From Microcoleus sp. FACHB-1515 (GTDB lineage: Bacteria; Cyanobacteriota; Cyanobacteriia; Elainellales; Elainellaceae): a stretch of DNA of 64,000 nt. The position numbers and the translations under genes were made by a program. The notes below the pieces were generated by a model, which ran no database searches, was not told where the DNA came from, and was given only the letters and a program-made list of their open reading frames with translations. Below, piece after piece: positions 16,676-25,761 of the stretch. Where the stretch lies: contig NZ_JACJPO010000063.1 in assembly GCF_014696105.1 (NCBI RefSeq), positions 1 to 64,000 on the forward strand, given 5' to 3'. The stretch's first letter is position 1. Every line of letters starts with the position of its first letter.

Positions 16676-17326
16676 GCGCATTTGTCGCCGCCGCAGTTGC
16701 CGACTTACATACAGAAACGCATCACGCCGCAAATATGGATAGTCGCTGACCCACAAATTGTGGTCGGGCAGGTAAATGTCTGAGAGTTTGGAGATGCGGC
16801 TGAGGTCTTCCCGGTTGGACATCACGATCATCTCGGCAATGTCGCCGCGCCGAATCACCTTGTGCGATCGCACCAGCGGCACTTGCGTTTGAGTGGTGAA
16901 GCCGCTTTCGTCTCCCACTTCCAAATTCAGGCAGCGTTCTCGGTTCTCGACAATCACCAGATCGCCTTTGCTGTTGACGGTTTCTTCTTTGCCGATCAGT
17001 TCTTCGGTGACATACACATCCAGCACTTCGCCCTGCCAAAAACCACCATATTGATACTTACGGCATTCGGCGTTGCGGCGGCTGGCGCGATAGGCAGGCT
17101 CCCACAGCCAGTAGAGTCCGGCAATCAGACCCAAGCCAAACGTGATGATCGCGAAGCTTTCGCCCAAAACCAATTCAATGATGACGGCGATCACGATCGC
17201 AATCACCGAAACTAGCAATCGCTGCAAAAAGTCGCGGGGTTTGCCCCAGCAGTAGCGATATTGTTCGCCCGTACCCACTGGCGGAATTATCTCTTCAAAT
17301 TTTTTGCGCGTCAGAGGAATGAGCAT
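16673..17326 (-). CDS. Conserved cyanobacterial membrane-anchored hypothetical protein
   Basis: From ATG 17326 (MLIPLTRKKFEEIIPPVGTG) the protein has 217 residues; a longer frame to 17395 runs into the upstream gene and is unlikely. Two hydrophobic segments at about 35-75 (LLVSVIAIVIAVIIEL and FAIITFGLGLIAGLYWLW) make a hairpin anchor. The soluble C-terminal part (90-217) contains GFWQGEVLDVYVTEELIG and HNLWVSDYPYLRRD, typical of a cyanobacteria-wide family of unknown function, sometimes mislabelled as a transport permease. It lies 7 bases behind the following gene, so it forms an operon with it. Confidence 0.7.
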   Translation of the reverse strand: MLIPLTRKKFEEIIPPVGTGEQYRYCWGKPRDFLQRLLVSVIAIVIAVIIELVLGESFAIITFGLGLIAGLYWLWEPAYRASRRNAECRKYQYGGFWQGEVLDVYVTEELIGKEETVNSKGDLVIVENRERCLNLEVGDESGFTTQTQVPLVRSHKVIRRGDIAEMIVMSNREDLSRISKLSDIYLPDHNLWVSDYPYLRRDAFLYVSRQLRRRQMR

Positions 17327-17333
17327 CGATTCA

Positions 17334-17741
17334 TCACAGCAGGCGATTATGTTCGAGCCTAGCATTTTCGGGTAAAGGCTGCGACGACGGCACATCCTGC
17401 CGATCGCTGAGCATCGATCGAATCGTTTGGAGTTCGGTCAGAATCGATCGCAGCAATTCCTGTGTCACCGTTGCTACAGGCTCTTGCACCTGAATCGTCA
17501 CGGGCTTGATCCCCAGCACGTCGCGAGCAAATCGGGCGACTTCGTTGGGATGAAACAGCAAAACGGCATCTTTGTCGGTACGCAGTTCAGGGTTGAGCCG
17601 CTGCGGATCGTAAGGCGGATTGAGCGAATCGGGCGACGTGTTGGCATAACGATAAACCGAAGCTCTAGAGCGATTCAGCACTTTCTGGACAGCTTCGATC
17701 GACAGCAACCCTTGGTAATTGTCGGTTTGAACGTCAATCAT
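17334..17741 (-). CDS. Conserved cyanobacterial protein with helix-turn-helix-like N-terminus
   Basis: The 135-residue protein has a region (residues 11-35) reading GLLSIEAVQKVLNRSRASVYRYA that looks like a MerR/excisionase-type winged helix recognising DNA. NPPYDPQRLNPELR and FHPNEVARFARDVLGI follow, with a variable C-terminal tail. It is a cyanobacterial family of unknown role; a small DNA-binding protein is inferred from the helix pattern only. It is co-transcribed with the membrane-anchored gene 7 bases downstream, so the two may act together. Confidence 0.65.
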   Translation of the reverse strand: MIDVQTDNYQGLLSIEAVQKVLNRSRASVYRYANTSPDSLNPPYDPQRLNPELRTDKDAVLLFHPNEVARFARDVLGIKPVTIQVQEPVATVTQELLRSILTELQTIRSMLSDRQDVPSSQPLPENARLEHNRLL

Positions 17742-17867
17742 AATCTCATCATGCTCAAATTGAGACTCAACAATATCATAGCTAGCCTCGATCGCAGCAC
17801 GAGCATCAGAAAATATTGACTAACCCAATGAAAATGCAATCTGCAAACGCTTTTTCGCTGCTTCAGA

Positions 17868-18743
17868 TTAATCCAACTTCGATCGATTCAGCCAAAATCT
17901 TGTCAGACGGTTGGAAGCAGGTTGAGTCAAAATGCCTTGCGAAGGACTAAACAGCAAAGCCAGCAAAAATAGGCTAGACGACACCAGCACGATCGCCGGA
18001 CCAGAAGGCACATTTTGGTAGTAGCTAATGTAGATACCTGTGACGCTTGCAAACATGCCGATCGCCGCGCCTAATATCATCATCTGGTGCAGTTCTTTGA
18101 CCAGTAAATAAGCCGTTAGCGCTGGTCCAACTAACATTGAAATCACCAAAATTACGCCGACTGCCTGCATACTGGCAATGATCGTCAGCGTAATTGCTGC
18201 CATGAAGCCAAAGTAAATCGCATTGATGGGCAAACCGATCGCTTGCGCCCCAGTTTTGTCAAATGTATAGAACAAAAGCTCTTTATAAAATAGCTTGACT
18301 GCCGAAAGAATGAAGACCGCAATGATCAGCGATCGCTGAATATCAGTGGGAGTCACACCCAGAATATCGCCGAACAAAAAGCTATCAAGATCCAACCGAT
18401 TGCGTAAAACGGTAATCAGCAAAATGCCCAGCGCAAAGAAGGTTGAGAACGTCAAAGCCATTGCAGAATCGACCTTGACGCGAGACTGCGATCGAATCCA
18501 GGCAATCAAAAATGCGCCTAAAATACCTGAACTAAACGCCCCGATTAAGATATCGGTTCCCAGAAAAAATGAAATTGATAATCCAGGCAAAACGCAGTGA
18601 GCAATTACGTCACCAAGCAGAGCCATTCGCTGCACAATGAGGTAGCTGCCCACAACCGGACACAACACGCCAACGATCAGCCCGATCGTGATCGCATTAC
18701 GCATAAATTCATAGTCGAGCGGGGCAAACAGCAGATCGAACAT
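17868..18743 (-). CDS. znuB: Zinc ABC transporter permease ZnuB-like
   Basis: This 291-residue permease of the ABC-3 (ZnuB/MntB) family has about eight membrane segments beginning after MFDLLFAPLDYEFMRNAI. Landmarks are GSYLIVQRMALLGDVIAHCVLPGL (the family coupling and metal-path region with an early His) and the late VISMLVGPALTAYLL. It moves the metal across the inner membrane, driven by the ATPase encoded 20 bases upstream. Zinc rather than manganese is inferred from the His-rich binding protein encoded by the divergent gene and the Zur-like box between them. Confidence 0.85.
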   Translation of the reverse strand: MFDLLFAPLDYEFMRNAITIGLIVGVLCPVVGSYLIVQRMALLGDVIAHCVLPGLSISFFLGTDILIGAFSSGILGAFLIAWIRSQSRVKVDSAMALTFSTFFALGILLITVLRNRLDLDSFLFGDILGVTPTDIQRSLIIAVFILSAVKLFYKELLFYTFDKTGAQAIGLPINAIYFGFMAAITLTIIASMQAVGVILVISMLVGPALTAYLLVKELHQMMILGAAIGMFASVTGIYISYYQNVPSGPAIVLVSSSLFLLALLFSPSQGILTQPASNRLTRFWLNRSKLD

Positions 18744-18762
18744 GAGTCAGTCGCAAAATGAA

Positions 18763-19509
18763 TTAGCAGAATAAATTTGTTTCGAGATCTGCTTGTCGAG
18801 CAGATTGCAGATATGTTCCATAGGCTTGTTGTAGATTTTCAGCCGTCATCACCTGCTGTGGTGAACCTTCGGCAATCAACGATTGATTCAGCAGCAACAA
18901 GCGATCGAGCTGATGCAAAGATTGTCCCCATTCATGCGTACTGAGCAGAAGAATTTTGCCTTGCGATCGCAACTCTTCAAACACTTCGAGCATGATGGCT
19001 TCGGTTTTTTTGTCAACGCCTGTGAAGGGTTCATCAAATAAAAATAAATCGGCTTGCTGTGCCAGTGCTCGTGCCAAAAAGACGCGCTGCTGCTGTCCGC
19101 CCGACAATTCTCCGATGCGGCGATCGCGCAAATTAAACATCTCGACTCGCTCTAGCGCGGCTCGAACAATGTCTCTGGTGGCGCGACCGGGACTGCGAAA
19201 CCAGCCAAGCTGACGAGTCCGCGCCATCATGACGACGCTCCAAACCGTAATCGGATAGTCCCAGTCGATTTGCGATCGCTGCGGAATGTAGGCGACTTTT
19301 TCAAGCTGCTGATGCAGCGGACAGGCGCAATACTTCACCACGCCGCTTGCTTTGGGCACCAAACCCAAGAGCGCCTTTAACAGCGTGCTTTTTCCGGCTC
19401 CGTTTGGACCAATAATTCCGACAAGCTGACCCGGTTCAACCTGAAAGCTGACTGCATCGAGTCCACGCACACCTCGGTAATTGACAGCAAGCTGTTGAAC
19501 CTCTAACAT
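18763..19509 (-). CDS. znuC: Zinc ABC transporter ATP-binding protein ZnuC-like
   Basis: The 248-residue ATPase has Walker A GPNGAGKSTLLK (about 35-46), Q-loop PQRSQIDWDYPITVW, signature LSGGQQQRVFLARAL (about 138-152), Walker B LFLFDEPFTGVD and the switch His in STHEW. It is the nucleotide-binding subunit of the metal importer. The start ATG at 19509 sits 61 bases from the divergent znuA ATG, with a Zur-like box in between. It is in an operon with znuB, 19-20 bases apart. Confidence 0.88.
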   Translation of the reverse strand: MLEVQQLAVNYRGVRGLDAVSFQVEPGQLVGIIGPNGAGKSTLLKALLGLVPKASGVVKYCACPLHQQLEKVAYIPQRSQIDWDYPITVWSVVMMARTRQLGWFRSPGRATRDIVRAALERVEMFNLRDRRIGELSGGQQQRVFLARALAQQADLFLFDEPFTGVDKKTEAIMLEVFEELRSQGKILLLSTHEWGQSLHQLDRLLLLNQSLIAEGSPQQVMTAENLQQAYGTYLQSARQADLETNLFC

Positions 19510-19521
19510 GAAAAGTCAAAT

Positions 19522-19540
19522 TGAAAACGATTATCATTAT
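19522..19540. promoter_or_regulatory. Candidate Zur/Fur-type operator
   Basis: TGAAAACGATTATCATTAT lies in the 61-base gap between znuC and znuA, close to both start codons. It resembles the AT-rich palindromic Zur/Fur box, with GAtAAtgATTATC-like halves; one half is perfect (ATTATCATTA), the other (GAAAACGA) is degenerate. In cyanobacteria zinc-replete Zur represses such uptake operons. Fur is an alternative because the boxes are similar. Confidence 0.6.
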
Positions 19541-19570
19541 ACTCAGCGATCGTAACACTCGCAAAAGCCA

Positions 19571-20641
19571 ATGAAGATTTTTACCCCTTGGAGATTTGGC
19601 CTGCTCGCCCTGACTGCCAGTCTAGTCGCCTGCAACGCTTCAACGTCAACGAATCAGGCTGGCTCCAGCCCCACTGCTCAATCGCCTGCCGCAACGGAAA
19701 CGCTCAAAGTTGTGGCAACAGGAAGCGTCTTGTGCGATCTGGCTGAGACGATCGCGGCTGAAACGATCGACCTCACCTGCCTCGTTCAAGCCGGAGTTGA
19801 TCCGCACGTCTATGAGCCAACGCCTGCCGATCGAAGGGCGATCGAAGATGCCGAAGTGATTTTGTATTTTGGCTACGATTTTGAACCGAGCCTAATCCGC
19901 CTGATCGAAGCGTCCTCCAGTGCAATTCCGAAAGTGGCGGTTGGGGAAGAAGCCGTTCCCAATCCGCTGATGGGCGAACACAGTCACGCGCATGGCGAGG
20001 AAAAGGATGAAGAACATGGACATGACCACGCCGAAGGCGAAGCGCATGACCATGCCGAAGACGAAGCCCATGCGGAAGGCGAAACTCCTGATCCGCATGT
20101 TTGGCACAGTGCTGAAAACGGCATTCGCATGGTGGAAGTGATTGAAAATACGCTGTCTGAAGCTGCGCCCGCCAATGCGGAACTCTACGCCCGCAATGCC
20201 GAAGCGCTGACGACCGAATTGACGCAGATCAACGACTGGATCAAAGCTCAAGTGGCGACGATTCCCGCGAATTCCCGTAAGCTTGTCACCACGCACGACG
20301 CGCTCGGCTACTTTGCGGAAGCTTACGGCATTCCGGTTGAGGGCGCACTGCAAGGACTCAGCACAGATGAACAGCCGACAGCCGCACGAGTGCGCGAACT
20401 GACCGAGGAAATTCAAGCGTCTCAGGTTCCGACAATTTTTGCAGAAGCAACCGAAAATACTCAACTGCTGGAGACCGTTGCCAAAGAAGCTAATGTCAAA
20501 ATTTCCGATCGCGAACTGTTTGCCGATGGGCTAGGCGAAGCAGGCAGCGCAGGCGACACCTACCCAAAAATGCTAATCGCCAACACTCAAGCGATCGTTG
20601 AAGGTTTGGGCGGACAGTTCACTCCCTTTCAACCTCAATAG
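19571..20641 (+). CDS. znuA: Zinc-binding lipoprotein ZnuA-like
   Basis: The 356-residue protein has a lipoprotein signal (MKIFTPWRFGLLALTASLVAC, lipobox with Cys at about 21). Metal-site His motifs are GVDPHVYEPTP (about 76-86) and PDPHVWHS (after the loop), and a THDALGYFAEAYG segment follows. Between the first two lies a charged loop of about 45 residues with 10 or more His (HSHAHGEE, HGHDHAEGEAHDHAEDEAH), the mark of zinc-type cluster A-I binding proteins as opposed to manganese-type. It captures Zn2+ in the periplasm. It is divergent from znuCB across a Zur-like box. Confidence 0.9.
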   Translation: MKIFTPWRFGLLALTASLVACNASTSTNQAGSSPTAQSPAATETLKVVATGSVLCDLAETIAAETIDLTCLVQAGVDPHVYEPTPADRRAIEDAEVILYFGYDFEPSLIRLIEASSSAIPKVAVGEEAVPNPLMGEHSHAHGEEKDEEHGHDHAEGEAHDHAEDEAHAEGETPDPHVWHSAENGIRMVEVIENTLSEAAPANAELYARNAEALTTELTQINDWIKAQVATIPANSRKLVTTHDALGYFAEAYGIPVEGALQGLSTDEQPTAARVRELTEEIQASQVPTIFAEATENTQLLETVAKEANVKISDRELFADGLGEAGSAGDTYPKMLIANTQAIVEGLGGQFTPFQPQ

Positions 20642-20666
20642 CCTTTGAATCCGGGCGATCGAGCGT

Positions 20667-22106
20667 TCACCCACTACAGCCGCCGCAGCCGCCGCAGCCA
20701 CCGCAACCCGCGCCGCCACAGCCTGCCGCTGTCCCGCTGTCGGTACTGAGACTGGTGGAGGTGGACTGTGGAGCCGCTTGCCACAGCGCAGCAAGACTGC
20801 TGCCTGCAAGTACCGATCGCCCATCAAGCGCAAACCTCAGCAAGAAAGCGTCGAGATCATCAGGATTCAACGATCGCAGTTCCACCTGCTCTCGCAGCGT
20901 TTGGAGATAGCGATCGCCGCTAGGAGTCGATCGCGGCAGTTCCAGCAGTGTCCAGCCCAACATCGCCGTTAGCCAGCACAAGCCCATCAGATAGCCAACA
21001 GGTTTATCGCGACTGATTCCCACGCCAATTTTGACGATTCCCAGCAGCAAAACCGCTGCGATCGGCAGCATTGTCAGGCGCAGCAGGCGCACTTGCTGGT
21101 TTGTAATCAAAAGCGTGAGCTGCTGGAGGTGCTGCGCGATCGCTGCCGTTGCCGCTTGTGCAGCCGATTCCGTTCGCCAGCGAAGCGCCCAAACAGGGCG
21201 ATCGGGATCTTCTTCTAAACTGCTGATCACGGCAGCTTCCAGCGGATGCGCCGTAGCCAAGAGCGGTGTGCGGACTGCAACTCGACCTGATTCCTCGACA
21301 GGCTGTAGATGCTGTCGCTGAATTAAGCTGGCGATCGATGTGGCGATCGCTCGTTCTGCACTACTCGCCAGATAAGCGACTTCATAGGGGTGCAGATTTG
21401 ACTCGACGGATTCAACTGTGGATCTCCACACCCGCGATCGCCACAGCCACGTGACTCCAAACGCACTCACCACCGCGATCGTGTAGAACAGCAAAAACTG
21501 CCAGCCTACGAAATTGAGCGGATTCGGCAAGGTTGCAGCAGTGCAGCTTGTGAGCAGAACGGCGATCGCTATCCATCCGATCGCCGCTGGCAGCGACCCA
21601 AATTGCTGTTGAAGTGCAGACCAGTCAGGCTTGGGGATCACCCAATTTTGCTGAGTGTTGAGCCGGACAAAGCGGCAATCGCGCCCAAAGCGCAGATGTG
21701 GCGCAGGCCACAAATCAGCAGGCGGCGTACCAAAGAAAGTTCTGTAGCTGGCGATCGTCCGGGCATACAAATCGTTGAACTTGTTTTGTTCTTGCGCTCC
21801 GCCTTTGGTGGGACCGTGATGCAGCGGCATTTGCAAAACCTGTGGACAAAACTCGTCCCAGTACGATCGCGTGTAGGTGAGATGCAGATGCCACACTTGA
21901 TCTACCTGATCGGAGGGCGTGACCGGATGACCAGCGATCACTGCAAGAAACGCAAACTTTTTGTATTCCTCGATCGCCCGCTTCGCAAACGCGATCGACC
22001 AGTTGTTTTCGTGAGCGAGCCGCGCACTAAAGGGAAAATCCGCTTTGGCCTCATCCAGTGCAAATGCCTGAAGACGCTGATAGAGTTCAATCTGCTGCGT
22101 GTTCAT
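20667..22106 (-). CDS. TIGR04222-like membrane protein with Cys/Gly-rich tail
   Basis: The protein has 479 residues. The N-terminal domain (1-150) has DQVDQVWHLHLTYTRSYWDEF, the conserved WHxH region of glycine-rich-domain proteins. Membrane segments follow at about 175-225 and 355-400 (AIGWIAIAVLLTSC, FLLFYTIAVVSAFGVTWLW, LPIAAVLLLGIVKIGV). The tail ends GCGGAGCGGCGGCGGCSG, with six Cys, as in TIGR04222-domain proteins. The tail could bind metal, be modified, or anchor in a protein complex; none of these is shown. It converges with znuA at 25 bases. No partner gene is identifiable. Confidence 0.7.
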   Translation of the reverse strand: MNTQQIELYQRLQAFALDEAKADFPFSARLAHENNWSIAFAKRAIEEYKKFAFLAVIAGHPVTPSDQVDQVWHLHLTYTRSYWDEFCPQVLQMPLHHGPTKGGAQEQNKFNDLYARTIASYRTFFGTPPADLWPAPHLRFGRDCRFVRLNTQQNWVIPKPDWSALQQQFGSLPAAIGWIAIAVLLTSCTAATLPNPLNFVGWQFLLFYTIAVVSAFGVTWLWRSRVWRSTVESVESNLHPYEVAYLASSAERAIATSIASLIQRQHLQPVEESGRVAVRTPLLATAHPLEAAVISSLEEDPDRPVWALRWRTESAAQAATAAIAQHLQQLTLLITNQQVRLLRLTMLPIAAVLLLGIVKIGVGISRDKPVGYLMGLCWLTAMLGWTLLELPRSTPSGDRYLQTLREQVELRSLNPDDLDAFLLRFALDGRSVLAGSSLAALWQAAPQSTSTSLSTDSGTAAGCGGAGCGGCGGCGGCSG

Positions 22107-22294
22107 CGATCGCTCCTAGTAGTCTGCCGCAACGATTATGACAAGGTAGAAGTTGGATAAAGCCGCTTGAATTTTAGCTGCACAGCCGTCCAGCTTGCAC
22201 ACCATTTCTCATGATCGGCGGCTGTATATGAACTTAATCAACGTTCAAGTCTCTACAAACGGTTGTAACAACAAGTGCATAAAATCCGATCGCT

Positions 22295-25159
22295 TTACTG
22301 AATCAAAGACCTGACGACTTCAATAAGCACTTCAGGATCAACTGGCTTGGAGATATGTTTTTGGAATCCAGCGGCGATCGCTTGCTGTCGATCGAATTCT
22401 CCCGCATAGGCAGTTACGGCAATCGCTGGAACTTGTTTGGCTAATTTCGATTCCCGCACCTGTTGCAGCAGCACATAGCCGTTCATGTCGGGCATTCCAA
22501 CATCGCTAACAATTAGATCAAGAGGAGATCGATCGATTTGGTGAAGTGCTTCCGCTCCGGAGGCAGCAGCCGTTACGATTGCGCCCGCTTGCTCCAGCGC
22601 AAAGGCAACAAATTCGCGAGAGTCTGTTTCATCATCGACGACTAAAATGCGAATGCCAGTTAAATCATCGGTTGCAGTTGAAGTGGACGCTGAAGACGGC
22701 GATCGACTTGATGCAGGCGCAAGGGGAAGTTGCACTGTGAAAATAGCTCCTTGTCCTTCTCCTCGATTTTCTGCACTAATCTGGCCGCCGTGCATCTCAA
22801 CAATTTGACGAGCGATCGCTAATCCTAATCCCAATCCTCCAAACTTGCGCGTGGTCGAGCTGTCTTCCTGGCGAAAATACTCAAACACATGCGGTAGAAA
22901 ATGAGGAGAAATTCCTTTTCCAGTGTCAATCACTCGAATTTGAGCGAAATAATCGAGTTGTTGCAGTTCGACGGTAATTTGTCCGCCGCTGGGTGTGAAT
23001 TTGACGGCATTCGAGAGCAGATTCCACACAATCTGCTGCAACCGTCCAGCATCGCCGTTGACAGTCACGACGGTGGGCGGAAGCGTAGTTTGAATCTGAA
23101 CAGATTTGGCTTCGATTGCTAGGTGAACCGTTTCCAACGCCGCTAGGATGACTGCGCCCAAATCAACAGGCATTGCTTCGAGATTCAGCTTGCCGCGCAG
23201 AATGCGAGAAATGTCTAACAAATCGCTGATCAGTTGAGATTGAAGCTGAGCGTTGCGCTCGATCGCGGCAAGGGCATTCGCCGTTTTGGTTGCATCCAGT
23301 TTTCCCTGCTGCAACAGCTTTGACCAGCCCAAAATCGGATTGAGCGGCGATCGCAATTCATGCGACAGCACAGCTAAAAATTCATCTTTAATTCGATTCG
23401 CGGTTTCTGCTTGTTCACGGGCAGCTTGCTCTCGTTCTAGCAAAGCTTGCCGCTGCTGTTCAAGTTGTTTTTGGGCTTCAATATCCGTCGCTGTGCCAAA
23501 CCATTTAACCACCTCACCCTGCTCCCGCAGCGGAATTGCCTCATGCAAATGCCAGCAGTAGGCTCCATCTGCCCGACGTATTCGACCTTCAGCCCGATAA
23601 TAGCCCTCTTGTTGAGCTACTTCCCACTTGTGGTTGAGCGTTGCAATATCGTCTGGATGCACGATCGCCTCCCAGCCTTCTGTTTGAGCTTGCGCCAGCG
23701 TCAAACCCGTAAAGTCTGACCAGCGCTGATTAATATCAATCAGGACACCGTTTGCATTCGCCGTCCAGACCAACTGCGGAATAGTTTCAACCAGATACCG
23801 ATAACGTTCTTCGCTTTGCTGCAAAGCTGCTTCTGCCTGCTTGCGATCGGTGATATCTCGCTGCGATCCCCAAGCGCGTACCAGCTTTCCATCCTCGATA
23901 ATTCCAATCAAATTATTCACAAAAATCTTGGGATTTCCTTGTTGATCAAGCTCATAAGACTCAGCATCAACCAGCCGATAATTCGATCGAATAAACGCCC
24001 GCAAATATTCCAAATTGCGCGGGTCAGATGGCACTAATAGATCAGCGAGCCGCACCCCAATTAAATCTTCGGGAGCGCAAACGCCATACATTTGAGCCAT
24101 CACCTGATTACATTCAAATAAGTAACCATGCTGATAGAAATGCTGAATTTGTTCGTCTTCCGGATAGTCGATCGAGATGGGAGCAACTTCAAAGCACCAA
24201 ATGCCTTCTGAGCTTTGCTGCACAAATGCTCGGTATCGCTCTTCACTTGCCTGTAGCGCTTGTTCTGCTTGCTTGCGATCGTCAATATCAACACAGCCGC
24301 CAACCCATTCGACAATTTGCCCGTCACCGTCGCGAACGGGCAAGCCACGACTGAGCAGCCAGCGATAAGTGCCATCGGCTTTGCGGAAGCGGCACTCCAT
24401 CTCATAAGCTTCGCCGGAATGCACCGCCTGCATCCAAGTCGCTAAAGCGCGATCGCGATCGTCTGGATAAATGCACTCCGCCCAGCCTTGATTTAGCAGT
24501 TCGTCACCCAGTCCGGTGTATTCCTGGGCGAAACGGTTGACATAGGTGATGCTGCCGTCTGGTCGCGCTGCAAAGACAATATGCGGCAGCGAGTCCGCCA
24601 GTTGACGAAATCGCTGTTCGCTGCGATCGATGACTGGTCGATCGGTGATTGGCAGCAATGAAGCTGCATTGGCAACCGGGCTGAACGTGGTCACTACTGC
24701 ATCAGGCGTGCTGGCATTCGACTGAAACAGCGGTGTGGCATTGAAGCAAATCCACACTCGCTCACCTGTTGGCTTCTGGAAGCCCAACACATTGCGGCAG
24801 GGCTGACCCGACTGCAACGCGACGATCGCTGGAAAATCATCTGGGGCAATTGCTGACCCATTTGGGCAAATCATTCTGCCCATGAAATCCGCGATCGTCA
24901 TTTCGACAAGCTGCTGGGTGCTGTAGCCTAATAGTTGCTCTGCTACGCGATCGCAAGCCTGGATGCTGCCGCCTGCCGAGTGAAACAGCGTGCCCGTTTC
25001 GTCCGCCACGCTAGATGAATTGCCGTTGTGCAGGTTGTTTGCCAGTTGAGCCATTGAAAAGTCCTGCTCGTATGCATCAGTTCCAGCAGTTGACTCAACT
25101 GCCAAACTAGCATATTCGCACTCGCATCTTGACGTGCTTGATCGGCCAAGTGACTCCAT
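22295..25159 (-). CDS. Hybrid sensor histidine kinase with several PAS domains
   Basis: The protein has 954 residues from ATG 25159; an ATG at 25054 (MAQLANN) with an AGGA site 8 bases upstream is a good alternative. The first 35 residues look unconserved. Four PAS/PAC units follow (about 45-170, 185-300, 300-445, 445-570), with FRQLADSLPHIVFAARPDGSI and YLVETIPQLVWTANANG as their starts. Then HisKA (KDEFLAVLSHELRSPLNPILGW), HATPase (NLLSNAVKF N box, DTGKGISPHFLPHVFE, GLGLGLAIARQ) and a C-terminal receiver (IRILVVDDETDS, VSDVGMPDMNG). No transmembrane segment, so it senses a cytosolic cue; the signal is unknown. It is divergent from arfB. Confidence 0.93.
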   Translation of the reverse strand: MESLGRSSTSRCECEYASLAVESTAGTDAYEQDFSMAQLANNLHNGNSSSVADETGTLFHSAGGSIQACDRVAEQLLGYSTQQLVEMTIADFMGRMICPNGSAIAPDDFPAIVALQSGQPCRNVLGFQKPTGERVWICFNATPLFQSNASTPDAVVTTFSPVANAASLLPITDRPVIDRSEQRFRQLADSLPHIVFAARPDGSITYVNRFAQEYTGLGDELLNQGWAECIYPDDRDRALATWMQAVHSGEAYEMECRFRKADGTYRWLLSRGLPVRDGDGQIVEWVGGCVDIDDRKQAEQALQASEERYRAFVQQSSEGIWCFEVAPISIDYPEDEQIQHFYQHGYLFECNQVMAQMYGVCAPEDLIGVRLADLLVPSDPRNLEYLRAFIRSNYRLVDAESYELDQQGNPKIFVNNLIGIIEDGKLVRAWGSQRDITDRKQAEAALQQSEERYRYLVETIPQLVWTANANGVLIDINQRWSDFTGLTLAQAQTEGWEAIVHPDDIATLNHKWEVAQQEGYYRAEGRIRRADGAYCWHLHEAIPLREQGEVVKWFGTATDIEAQKQLEQQRQALLEREQAAREQAETANRIKDEFLAVLSHELRSPLNPILGWSKLLQQGKLDATKTANALAAIERNAQLQSQLISDLLDISRILRGKLNLEAMPVDLGAVILAALETVHLAIEAKSVQIQTTLPPTVVTVNGDAGRLQQIVWNLLSNAVKFTPSGGQITVELQQLDYFAQIRVIDTGKGISPHFLPHVFEYFRQEDSSTTRKFGGLGLGLAIARQIVEMHGGQISAENRGEGQGAIFTVQLPLAPASSRSPSSASTSTATDDLTGIRILVVDDETDSREFVAFALEQAGAIVTAAASGAEALHQIDRSPLDLIVSDVGMPDMNGYVLLQQVRESKLAKQVPAIAVTAYAGEFDRQQAIAAGFQKHISKPVDPEVLIEVVRSLIQ

Positions 25160-25274
25160 GCGCCTCCACCTGATTCTTGAAGCGCAGCCCTAGTTGTCAA
25201 ATTGCCGCTGCGGGCAGATTCACCACTCGACTACACCGTTTTATTTTGGGATCGATCGCGCTTTTGATGAAATC

Positions 25275-25691
25275 ATGCTGCAAATTACGAATACGGTCAG
25301 CATTCCTGACGATGAGATTGAAATTCGGGCGGTGCGATCGCAAGGCGCAGGCGGGCAAAACGTGAACAAGGTCGCTACGGCAATTCAGTTGCGCTTTGAC
25401 ATTCAGGCCTCATCCCTGCCCGATGTCTACAAGCAGCGGTTGCTCAAGCTTTCAGATCACCGCATCACTCAAGACGGCGTAATTGTCCTCAAGGCACAGG
25501 AACATCGCACCCAGGCGCAAAATCGCCAAGCCGCCCTCGATCGACTGCAAACGCTGATTCAGCGATCGATCGTGCGCCCGAAGCTGCGGCAGGCCAGTCG
25601 GCCCACTCGCACTTCTCAAGTCAAGCGGCTCGATCGCAAAAGCAAACGCGGACAGATCAAGGCGCTGCGCGGCAAAGTGAGCGAAGAATGA
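25275..25691 (+). CDS. arfB: Alternative ribosome-rescue factor ArfB (YaeJ)
   Basis: Starting at ATG 25275 (MLQITNTVSIPDDEIEI), the protein has 138 residues, like E. coli ArfB; an upstream in-frame extension to 25194 lacks homology. The catalytic GGQ motif is in SQGAGGQNVNKVATAI (about residues 23-38). The C-terminal tail is basic (KRLDRKSKRGQIKALRGK), inserting into the empty mRNA channel of stalled ribosomes. It hydrolyses peptidyl-tRNA on non-stop complexes. It sits between the PAS histidine kinase (divergent) and the chemosensory cheA (convergent), unrelated to either. Confidence 0.92.
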   Translation: MLQITNTVSIPDDEIEIRAVRSQGAGGQNVNKVATAIQLRFDIQASSLPDVYKQRLLKLSDHRITQDGVIVLKAQEHRTQAQNRQAALDRLQTLIQRSIVRPKLRQASRPTRTSQVKRLDRKSKRGQIKALRGKVSEE

Positions 25692-25761
25692 AGCGTCGTG
25701 AGAAGTCAGTTCATTGGGTATCTGGTTCCTAAAATTTGGGACAACCCCTGTCTTTGAGGAC

